Source: Methylobacterium frigidaeris (GTDB taxonomy: Bacteria > Pseudomonadota > Alphaproteobacteria > Rhizobiales > Beijerinckiaceae). Taken from it: DNA of 64,000 nucleotides. The stretch is taken from contig NZ_BPQJ01000032.1 in the NCBI RefSeq assembly GCF_022179185.1, positions 1 to 64,000 of the forward strand. The letters are read 5' to 3'. The notes below the pieces were generated by a model, which was given only the letters and a program-made list of their open reading frames with translations, was not told the origin of the DNA and did no database searches. Each line of letters opens with the position of its first letter. Position 1 is the stretch's first letter. Positions 49,478-56,753 of this stretch are shown here, piece by piece. The position numbers and the translations under genes are program-made.

Positions 49478-50172
49478 GCCTGCCCTACCGCACCGCCCTC
49501 ATCGTCGGCGCCGGCGCCGGCATCAGCGCCGCGCTCGCCCGCCTCCTCGCCGCCGAGGGGCTGCAGGTCGGCCTCGCCGCCCGCGACGCGGGCAAGCTCG
49601 CCGGCCTCGCGGCCGAGACCGGGGCCGCGACCTTCTCGGCCGATGCCGCCGACCCGCAGGCCGTGGCGGAGCTGTTCGGGCAGGCCGAGGCCCGCCTCGG
49701 CGAGCCGGACGTGGTGATCTACAACGCGAGCGCCCGGGCGCCCGGCCCGCTCGCTTCCCTCGATCCGGAGGCGGTGCGGCGGGCCGTGGAGGTCACCGCC
49801 TACGGTGCCTTCCTGGTCGCCCGGGAGGCGGCGCGGCGCATGGAGCCGCGGGGCCACGGCGCGCTACTCTTCACCGGCGCCACCGCCGGCGTGAAGGGCT
49901 TCCCGCTCTCCGCCGCCTTCGCGATGGGCAAGTTCGCCCTGCGCGGCCTCGCCCAGAGCGCAGCGCGCGAGCTCGCGCCCAAGGGCATCCACGTCGCCCA
50001 TTTCGTCGTCGACGGCGCGGTGCGCAGCGCCCGCCGGCCCGATCCGGCGGACAAGCCCGACAGCACCCTCACGCCGGAAGGCGTGGCGCGCGCCTATCTC
50101 GACGTGCTGCGCCAGCCCCGCGACGCGTGGTCGTTCGAGGTCGAGCTGCGGCCCTGGGTGGAGCGGTTCTAG
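49474..50172 (+). CDS. SDR family protein with altered active site
   Basis: A 232-residue Rossmann protein. ALIVGAGAGISAALARLLA (9-27) binds NAD(P); VVIYNASARAPGP (80-92) is the usual NAG-like loop. The catalytic Tyr-Lys pair is changed: the motif reads SAAFAMGKFALRGLAQ with Phe149 for the catalytic tyrosine and Lys153 kept, and the upstream serine position is Ala136 (LFTGATAG). It therefore probably cannot do normal ketoreduction, though a subgroup of SDRs is built this way. GTG 49474 overlaps the thioesterase stop. The distance suggests one transcript under the operator at 48.89 kb. Confidence 0.8.
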   Translation: MSLPYRTALIVGAGAGISAALARLLAAEGLQVGLAARDAGKLAGLAAETGAATFSADAADPQAVAELFGQAEARLGEPDVVIYNASARAPGPLASLDPEAVRRAVEVTAYGAFLVAREAARRMEPRGHGALLFTGATAGVKGFPLSAAFAMGKFALRGLAQSAARELAPKGIHVAHFVVDGAVRSARRPDPADKPDSTLTPEGVARAYLDVLRQPRDAWSFEVELRPWVERF

Positions 50173-50561
50173 GATCGACGACCAATCAGCTTGGCCGCGC
50201 GGGGGGATAGATTCGGGCCCCACTCACACCGAAGATCGAGCGCGTGATCCCCTCCCCCGTATCGGAGAGGGGATCCCGCACCATTTTCTGCCGCGGAGTT
50301 TCCCCGGACAGCCCTGCTGCCGGCGGAGAAATCCCTCCCGCTGCCCGCACCGCCTCCAGGAGGCCGTAGGCCGCGCCGCGCAGGCGCTGGCCCGGCTGTC
50401 GCACTCGCGAAAGGTGGCGAGCACCTGGATTGGCGGTGGTCCCGGTCTCGCGCGCGGCTTCGGACGCCCGCGGCCGTTGCGGTGACCGCGCCGGTGCGGG
50501 ACGAGGCCTGCCCGCCGGCGGCGACGATCGCCCCGGTCGCGGATCACGGCGCGGTACGGTC
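50173..50561. repeat. Intergenic region with a dispersed repeat
   Basis: The block around 50245-50285 has CCTCCCCCGTATCGGAGAGG followed by GGATCCCGC. The core GAGAGGnGATCCCGC (around 50260-50276) also occurs, slightly changed, at 24931-24946, beside the long inverted repeat. Such intergenic GC-rich palindromic sequence is typical of the order. Nothing else in this 389-base gap looks like a gene. Confidence 0.5.
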
Positions 50562-51347
50562 TCAGGCCCGGTAGCGCGCCGCCGCGTGCTCCTGCGCGAA
50601 GTTCGGCACCATCGCCCGGCGCGCCGCCTCGAAGGCGTCCCACTGGCCCTCATCCGGCAGGGACGGGATCGTCACCGCCTCGCGCCGGTCGAATCCTTTC
50701 AGGGCGGCATCGACCATCTCGCCGACCTCCATCACGCCCTGAAGGCTCTCCACCGCCCGTCCCGAGCGCTCCCAGATTTCGGTGCGAGTCGCGGCCGGCA
50801 GCACGGCCTGGACATAGACTCCGCGCGGCCCGAGCTCGGACTGGAGCGCCTGCGACAGGGTCAGCACGTAGGCCTTGGTCGCCCCGTAGACGCCGGGCAG
50901 CCACTCGGGCGCCAGGGCCACCACCGAGCTGATGTTGATGAGGCTGCCGCCGCCGCGGGCCAGGAACCCTTGCGCGGCAGCGCCGGCCAGCCGCGTGAGC
51001 GCCACGACGTTGAGGTCGACGAGGCGGTATTGCGGCGCGAGGTCGGGGGCGGAGAAGCCGGCCGGGGCCGCCGCACCGGCATTGTTCACCAGGAGGCCGA
51101 TTCCGGCATCGTCGCGCAGGCGCCCCTCGACGGCGGCGAGGCCGGCCGGATCGGTGAGGTCGGCCGGCAGCACGTCGACCGCGACCCCGGTCTCGGCCCG
51201 CAGGCGCGCTGCCAGCGCCTCGAGGCGGGCGGCGTCGCGGGCCACCAGCACCAGGGAATGGCCGCGCCGGGCGAGGCGATCGGCGTAAGTGGCGCCGATG
51301 CCGGAGGAGGCGCCGGTGACGAGGGCGGTGCGTGTCGGGTCGCTCAT
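50562..51347 (-). CDS. SDR family oxidoreductase
   Basis: A 261-residue classical short-chain dehydrogenase. ALVTGASSGIGATYADRLA binds NAD(P), LLVNNAGAAAPAGF is the NNAG motif, ISSVVALAPEWLPGVYGATKAYV contains the catalytic Ser, Tyr and Lys (YGATK). All catalytic residues are intact, in contrast with the neighbouring SDR. GGAGT precedes ATG 51347. The promoter region carries two CATGA/TTGATGA-N6 palindromes matching the TetR operator. It is probably part of the same regulon as the thioesterase-SDR pair. Confidence 0.85.
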   Translation of the reverse strand: MSDPTRTALVTGASSGIGATYADRLARRGHSLVLVARDAARLEALAARLRAETGVAVDVLPADLTDPAGLAAVEGRLRDDAGIGLLVNNAGAAAPAGFSAPDLAPQYRLVDLNVVALTRLAGAAAQGFLARGGGSLINISSVVALAPEWLPGVYGATKAYVLTLSQALQSELGPRGVYVQAVLPAATRTEIWERSGRAVESLQGVMEVGEMVDAALKGFDRREAVTIPSLPDEGQWDAFEAARRAMVPNFAQEHAAARYRA

Positions 51348-51374
51348 GGGAGTACTCCAGGACGGCGGATTTTT

Positions 51375-51416
51375 CATGATCGCCGTCATGGAAATATTGA
51401 TGATGATTGTCATCAA
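51375..51416. promoter_or_regulatory. Two palindromic sites, TetR-type operator
   Basis: CATGATCGCCGTCATG (51375-51390) has the same CATGA-N6-TCATG layout as the site at 48885-48900 and differs only at two bases. TTGATGA-N6-TCATCAA (51397-51416) next to it is a 7-base inverted repeat with the same 6-base spacer. Both lie 28-70 bases before the SDR start. Confidence 0.65.
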
Positions 51417-51543
51417 AGAGGTCAACCGGCCCGTATGCGGCCGGGTGCGCGAGCACACGCGGGCCCGCAACCTCCGCACAAGGCAGGGGCGTCACAGAGC
51501 GGGGAGGCAGTGTCGCCTGCGCTGGGACGGGATTGGCTGAGGG

Positions 51544-53241
51544 ATGTCCGGTCGCGAGCAAGCCGAGAGGCTGTGGAGCAACATCGTCGAACTCGGGCCT
51601 CGGCGCCTCGCCGCGCTCGGGCTGATCGGGCTCGTGGTGTTTCTGGCGGTGGGCTTGGGGGCCTACTACCTGAGCCGGCCGGCGCAGGAGACACTCTATA
51701 CCGGCCTCTCCCGCGAGGACGTCGCCCGGATCGGCGGCGTGCTCAAGGATGCGGGCATCCGCTTCGACGTCAGCGCCGACGGCGCCGCCGTGCTGGTCCC
51801 CTACGGCAATACCGCCCAGGCCCGGATGCTGCTGGCCGAGAAGGGCCTGCCGCAGAGCTCGAAATCGGGCTACGAGCTGTTCAACGATCTCGGCTCCCTC
51901 GGCATGACCTCGTTCATGCAGGAGGTGACCCGGGTCCGGGCGCTCGAGGGCGAGATCGCCCGCACCATCCAGGGCATGAAAGGCGTGCGCGCCGCGCGGG
52001 TCCACATCGTGCTGCCCGAGCGCGGCTCGTTCCGGCGCGATCAGCAGCCTCCTTCCGCCTCCGTGGTGGTGCGCACCGAGCCCGCCGACGACCGCAGCGG
52101 CGCCCAGTCGATCCGCCAGCTCGTCGCCTCGGCGATCCCCGGCATGAAGCCCGACCGGGTTACGGTGATCGGCGCCGACGGCACGCTGCTCCTGTCGGGC
52201 GACGACGGGGCACAGGCGCCCACCGGCAAGATGGCGAGCCTGGAGAAGGACGTCAGCCGCGAGGTGCAGGACCGGATCCGCCGGGCCCTCACGCCCTATC
52301 TTGGCCTCGGCAATTTCGAGGTCAGCGTCGCGGCCCAGCTGAACACCGACAAGACCTCGACCAACGAGACGATCTACAATCCCGACCAGCAGGTCGCGCG
52401 CTCGGTCCGCTCGGTGCGCGAGAACGAGAACAGCCAGAACCGCAGCGCCCAGCGGCCGACCAGCGCCCAGCAGAACCTGCCCGATCAGCGCACCCGCTCG
52501 GACGGCAACGACACCGCCAGCAACGAGACCTCCAAGAAGGAGGACCTCACCAATTACGAGATCAGTCAGCGAAACATCCAGACGGTGAGCGACGGCTATG
52601 CCGTGAAGCACCTCTCGGTGGCGGTGCTGGTCAACCGCTCGCGTCTCGCCAACGGCCAGCCGGGCCAGGACGCCGCCGCCTCCGCCAACGTCGACAAGCA
52701 GATCGCCGAGATCGAGCAGATCGTCGCCTCGGCGGCCGGCGCCAGCAAGGAGCGCGGCGACACCGTCAAGGTCGCGGCGGTGGGCTTCATCAATGACGGC
52801 CAAGCCCTCGAGCCGGTGCCGCCGCTCAGCATCGCCGACGTGATGGTGCGCCAATCCGCGACCCTCATCAACGCGGCCACCATCCTGGTGGTGGCGGGCC
52901 TCCTGATCTGGTTCGGCCTGCGTCCGGCCCTGCGCGCCATCCTGGCGGTGCCGGAGGCGGCCCAGACCGAGATCGCGGCCCTGGAAGCCGCGGGCGCCGC
53001 CGCCCTGCCGGCTGCCGCGATGGCCGAGGCCGGCGCCTTGCCGGCCCCCGGTCAGGCCGTGCCCGGCCAGCCGGCGCTCGCAGGCCCCGAAGGGATGCCC
53101 GCCATGGCGAGCCTCATCGAGGACATGGCCGAGAAGGCGAAGAACTCGCCGCAGAAGCGCCTGGAGCAGATGATCGACGTCGACGAGGAGCAGGTCGCCG
53201 CCATCCTCAAGCGCTGGCTGCTGCGTGAGGAGCCGGCGTGA
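51544..53241 (+). CDS. fliF: Flagellar MS-ring protein FliF
   Basis: A 565-residue inner-membrane protein. The N-terminal helix LIGLVVFLAVGLGAYYL (about 25-41) and a C-terminal helix TILVVAGLLIWFGL (about 440-455) flank a periplasmic domain. Conserved features are TLYTGLSREDVARI, AVLVPYGNTAQARMLLAEKGLP, FNDLGSLGMTSFMQEV and RTIQGMKGVRAARVHIVLPE (in parts). The C-terminal region ends EQMIDVDEEQVAAILKRWL, the FliG-binding segment. It forms the MS ring that supports the rotor. The upstream region (51417-51543) carries the promoter; the gene after it starts at its own stop (TGATG). Confidence 0.95.
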   Translation: MSGREQAERLWSNIVELGPRRLAALGLIGLVVFLAVGLGAYYLSRPAQETLYTGLSREDVARIGGVLKDAGIRFDVSADGAAVLVPYGNTAQARMLLAEKGLPQSSKSGYELFNDLGSLGMTSFMQEVTRVRALEGEIARTIQGMKGVRAARVHIVLPERGSFRRDQQPPSASVVVRTEPADDRSGAQSIRQLVASAIPGMKPDRVTVIGADGTLLLSGDDGAQAPTGKMASLEKDVSREVQDRIRRALTPYLGLGNFEVSVAAQLNTDKTSTNETIYNPDQQVARSVRSVRENENSQNRSAQRPTSAQQNLPDQRTRSDGNDTASNETSKKEDLTNYEISQRNIQTVSDGYAVKHLSVAVLVNRSRLANGQPGQDAAASANVDKQIAEIEQIVASAAGASKERGDTVKVAAVGFINDGQALEPVPPLSIADVMVRQSATLINAATILVVAGLLIWFGLRPALRAILAVPEAAQTEIAALEAAGAAALPAAAMAEAGALPAPGQAVPGQPALAGPEGMPAMASLIEDMAEKAKNSPQKRLEQMIDVDEEQVAAILKRWLLREEPA

Positions 53242-54122
53242 TGGATGCGGTGATCGCCCGCTACCTGCCCGAAATCGCCTCAGGCAGCGTGCCGCCCCAG
53301 GCGGCCCGGGGCCAGGCCCCCGAGGCCTTCGGCGACCCCTGGGCCGGGCTCGCCCGGGCCCCGCGCGCTCCCGCGCCGCTCCCGGTCGCGGACGCCCCGG
53401 ACGCGATCCGGGTCGAGCCGGTCCGGACCGATCACCCGCCCGCCGGGCTGCCCGACGACCCGCTCGGCGAGTGGCACGAGGGCCTGCTGCCGCGCGCGGC
53501 CAAGCCCACCGTCCCCACGCCGCTCGCCGCCACACCGTCCGCCGCCGAGCCGGCAATCGCCGGCTCGCCTCTGATCAAGCCGGCCTCCGCCAAGCGCGAG
53601 ACGCCAGAGGAGCGCGCCGCGCTGCTGGCCGCGGCCGAGGAGCGCGGCCGGCAGCAGGGCCTGGCCGAGGCGCGGGAGGAGGCCGAGATCGCCCGCCTGC
53701 GGGCGGTCGAGGCAGCGGAAACCCGCCTCGCCGAGGCGCGCCGGCACTGGAGCCAGGCCGAGGCCGAGGCTCTGGCCGACGGCTTCTCCGCCGCGCTCCG
53801 CGCCCTCGACGCGACCCTGTCCGAGCGGATCGCCCGGCTGCTGGTGCCGGTGCTGACCGATGCCCTGCGCCGCCAGGCGGTGGCCGAGCTGAGCGGCGCG
53901 CTGGCGCGCCTCCTCGCCGAGCCGCAGGCGGCCAACGTGCGGGTGAGCGGGCCGGACGACCTCCTGGCGGCGCTCGCCGCCCGCCTCGGGCCGCTCGCGG
54001 CCTCCATCTCGTTCACGGCGGCCGAGACGGCGGAGGTGCAGGTGAGCGCCGACCAGACCGTAATCGACACCCAGCTCGGCGCCTGGACGCGCCTCATCGC
54101 GGCGGCGGTGGCGGAGACCTGA
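53241..54122 (+). CDS. FliH-like flagellar export regulator
   Basis: A 293-residue protein. The N-terminal 130 residues are Pro/Ala rich; residues about 130-180 (ERGRQQGLAEAREEAEIARLRAVEAAETRLAEAR, cited in part) form a coiled coil typical of FliH stalks, and the C-terminal domain (ALADGFSAALRALDATLSERI, then VTDALRRQAVAELSGALARLL) resembles the FliH/type III export stator. It would hold the ATPase FliI. The start is ATG 53241, at the fliF stop; a GTG at 53238 is possible. The sequence match to FliH is weak, so it is named by position and fold. Confidence 0.65.
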   Translation: MDAVIARYLPEIASGSVPPQAARGQAPEAFGDPWAGLARAPRAPAPLPVADAPDAIRVEPVRTDHPPAGLPDDPLGEWHEGLLPRAAKPTVPTPLAATPSAAEPAIAGSPLIKPASAKRETPEERAALLAAAEERGRQQGLAEAREEAEIARLRAVEAAETRLAEARRHWSQAEAEALADGFSAALRALDATLSERIARLLVPVLTDALRRQAVAELSGALARLLAEPQAANVRVSGPDDLLAALAARLGPLAASISFTAAETAEVQVSADQTVIDTQLGAWTRLIAAAVAET

Positions 54123-54123
54123 G

Positions 54124-55482
54124 ATGTCCGAGGGCCATCAGGAAATCATCATCATCAAGCGTCACGGCGACCACGAGGACGGCCATCACGGCGGCGCCTG
54201 GAAGATCGCGCTCGCCGACTTCATGACCGCCATGATGGCGCTGTTCCTCGTGATGTGGCTGATCAACTCCACCAGCAAGGAGCAGAAGCAGACCATCGCC
54301 GAGTATTTCAACCCGGTGAAGCTCGCCGAGGTCACCCACGACAAGAAGGGCCTGCGCGACCCCCACGACACGCCTTCCGAACCCGGCGCCGAGGGCGGCA
54401 AGGCCGAGGGCAGGGGCGGCGAAGGCAAGGGGGAGGGGAAGGGCGAGGGCAAGGCGGGAGACAAGGCGAGCGAGGCCGCGCCGGGCAGCCGGGCGCGGGA
54501 ATCCGCCCTGTTCCAGGACCCCTACGCGGTGCTGGCGCGGCTCGCCGCCGAGTCCGAGCGCGGCGACACGGCGAGTTCCGACGCGGCTGCGGTGGAAACC
54601 GGCCAGCCCGGGATCAGCGGCGGCGACGCGGCGCGCGATCCCTTCGATCCGCTCTATTGGCAGGTCGAGCCGCTGCCGCGCCACCGCACCGAGCGGCCGG
54701 GCAAGGTCGGCACCGCGGTGACGGCGCCGTCAGAGAACCGCCTCGACGCCGCGGGCCAAGTAGCCTCCCAACTGGCCTCCCAACCGGCTTCCGCGGCCAG
54801 GCCGCGCGATCCGAAGGAGGCGCCCACCCGCCTCGCTTCGGCCGAGGACGGGCTGCCGCTCACCCCGCGGGATCCGGCCAAGGATGCCGCTCCCAAGGAT
54901 GCTGTGAAGTCGGCCGCCCTCAAGGAGCCGGCGCCCAAGGACACCCCGAAGGATCCCGCCAAGGATCCCGCCAAGGATTCTGCCAAGGACGCGGGCAGGG
55001 ACAAGGCGGCCGAGACCGCTGCGGTCGCCGCGATGAAGGCCGAGATCGCCAAGGCGGTGGCGCCGCTCTCCTCCGGCACGCCCACCCCGAAGGTCGAGGT
55101 GCGGCGCTCGGGCGAGGGCATCCTGATCAGCATCACCGACGAGATCGACTTCAGCATGTTCGGCATCGGCTCGGCGGAGCCGACCCCGAAGGTGGTGCGG
55201 GCGATCGAGAAGATCGCCAAGGTGATCAACAGCCGGCCCGGCCGCATCGTGGTCCGCGGCCATACCGACGGGCGGCCGTTCCGCTCCGAGGCTTACGACA
55301 ACTGGCGCCTCTCGACGGCCCGGGCGCAGATGGCCTCCTACATGCTGGTGCGCGGCGGCGTCGACGAATCCCGGATCGAGCGCATCGAGGGCTACGCCGA
55401 CCGCCAGCCCCGCAACCCCGCCGACCCGAAGGCGGCGGAGAACCGGCGCATCGAGATCCTGCTGCGGGGGCTGCCCGAATGA
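54124..55482 (+). CDS. motB: Flagellar stator protein MotB, long linker
   Basis: A 452-residue stator subunit. The single membrane helix contains the essential aspartate: KIALADFMTAMMALFLVMW with Asp32. The peptidoglycan-binding OmpA-like domain is at the C-terminus: ITDEIDFSMFGIGSAEPTPKV, IVVRGHTDGRPFRSEAYDNWRLS and DPKAAENRRIEILL (in parts). Between them is a low-complexity linker of about 200 residues (repeated EGKG, KDP units), longer than in E. coli. It pairs with MotA, which is not in the window. Stop and start overlap with motC (ATGA). Confidence 0.93.
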   Translation: MSEGHQEIIIIKRHGDHEDGHHGGAWKIALADFMTAMMALFLVMWLINSTSKEQKQTIAEYFNPVKLAEVTHDKKGLRDPHDTPSEPGAEGGKAEGRGGEGKGEGKGEGKAGDKASEAAPGSRARESALFQDPYAVLARLAAESERGDTASSDAAAVETGQPGISGGDAARDPFDPLYWQVEPLPRHRTERPGKVGTAVTAPSENRLDAAGQVASQLASQPASAARPRDPKEAPTRLASAEDGLPLTPRDPAKDAAPKDAVKSAALKEPAPKDTPKDPAKDPAKDSAKDAGRDKAAETAAVAAMKAEIAKAVAPLSSGTPTPKVEVRRSGEGILISITDEIDFSMFGIGSAEPTPKVVRAIEKIAKVINSRPGRIVVRGHTDGRPFRSEAYDNWRLSTARAQMASYMLVRGGVDESRIERIEGYADRQPRNPADPKAAENRRIEILLRGLPE

Positions 55483-56753
55483 GCCGCCTCGCAGCCGGTC
55501 TCGCGATCGCCGCGCTCCTTCTCGCCGCGCTGCCAGCCTCTGCCGGCGGCGACGCTCACGGCGGCGGCCACGCCGCGCCGGCGGCCGATTCCCATGGCGG
55601 CCACGGCGAGCCGCAAAAGCCCATCGAGCCGCTGCCGGTGGCGCCCCGCGGCCTGCCGGTCGAACTGGTGCGCACGCTGCAATTGCTGCAGGACCGCATC
55701 GCCCGCGGCTCGACCCAGGCCCACCTCGCCCAGCGCCAGCTCCTCGGCCATATCGAGCAGCGCCTGCTCGCTCTCGAGCCCGAGGCGTGGACGGCGCCGG
55801 AGAACGTGCGGGCGGCGGTGACCTTCGCGCTCGGCGGCGGCGGTCCTGCGGTCCTGCGACGGATGCGCGAGACGGGGAAGGTACCGGAGGACCTGTCGGC
55901 CCTCGTGCAGGGCGCGCTCGCCTACCTGGAGGGCCGCGAGCGCGAGGCCCGGACCCTGCTCGGCCGCTTCGATCCGCGCAGCCAGCCCCCCGGCCTCGCC
56001 GGCCAGCTCGCCCTGACCCAGGCGGCGGTCACCGTGCGCGAGGCGCCGCGGCGGGCGATCGAGCTCCTCGACCTCGCTCGGCTCCTGGCCCCGGGCACCC
56101 TGGTGGAGGAGGGCGCGCTTCGCCGCGAGATCTTCATCCACGCCCAGGGCGGGGATGCGACGCGCTTCGAAGCCCTGTCGATCCAGTACCTGCGGCGGTT
56201 CCGCCGCTCGGTCTATGCCGGCAATTTCCGCCAGCGCTTCGCTACGGCGCTGACCCGTCTCGACTTCGACAGCGACCGCGCCCGCGTCGACCGTCTCGAG
56301 CGGATGCTCGACGAGATCGAGCCGGGGGAGCGGCGCGACCTCTACCTGCTGGTCGCCCGGGCCGGGCTGGAGCAGGGCCGGCGCGAGACCGCGCTCTTCG
56401 CGGCCGAGCGGGCGCTCAGCCTCGCCGGCCCCGACAGCGAGGCCGCCGCCCGGGCCCGGCTCTACCGCGCCGCCGCGCTGATCGTCGTGGACGGACGCTA
56501 CGAGGAAGGGCTCGACTCGCTGCGCGCCGTCGACCGGGCCGGGCTCGACCCGTCCGACCGCGGTCTCCTCGACGCCGCGCTCTCGACCGCCGGCCAGATC
56601 CGTGGCGGCGCGCCGCCGGCGCCCGCGGCGCCGCCGACCGCCGACGCCGCCCCGCCCGCCGGCCGGCACCAGATTCCCGAGGCCGCGTCGATCGCCCGAG
56701 CGCGCGAAGCGCTCGCGCAGGTCGACCGGATGATCGACAGGACCGACCCGTGA
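55479..56753 (+). CDS. motC: Periplasmic motility protein MotC
   Basis: A 424-residue protein with a Sec signal (LAAGLAIAALLLAALPASAGG) and a His/Gly-rich segment (GGDAHGGGHAAPAADSHGG) at the mature N-terminus. The rest is helical, with repeated motifs such as ALAYLEGREREARTLLGRF and TRLDFDSDRARVDRLERML. The place between motB and fliK matches the rhizobial motB-motC-motD operon, where MotC is a periplasmic protein needed for stator function and motD is now called fliK. The ATG at 55479 overlaps motB by 4 bases. Assignment is by context and general features. Confidence 0.8.
   Translation: MSRLAAGLAIAALLLAALPASAGGDAHGGGHAAPAADSHGGHGEPQKPIEPLPVAPRGLPVELVRTLQLLQDRIARGSTQAHLAQRQLLGHIEQRLLALEPEAWTAPENVRAAVTFALGGGGPAVLRRMRETGKVPEDLSALVQGALAYLEGREREARTLLGRFDPRSQPPGLAGQLALTQAAVTVREAPRRAIELLDLARLLAPGTLVEEGALRREIFIHAQGGDATRFEALSIQYLRRFRRSVYAGNFRQRFATALTRLDFDSDRARVDRLERMLDEIEPGERRDLYLLVARAGLEQGRRETALFAAERALSLAGPDSEAAARARLYRAAALIVVDGRYEEGLDSLRAVDRAGLDPSDRGLLDAALSTAGQIRGGAPPAPAAPPTADAAPPAGRHQIPEAASIARAREALAQVDRMIDRTDP

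Noticed and set aside
50430..52796. 788-codon plus-strand frame across the SDR and fliF genes
   Set aside because: Crosses a minus-strand SDR and the fliF gene in another frame; no domain.
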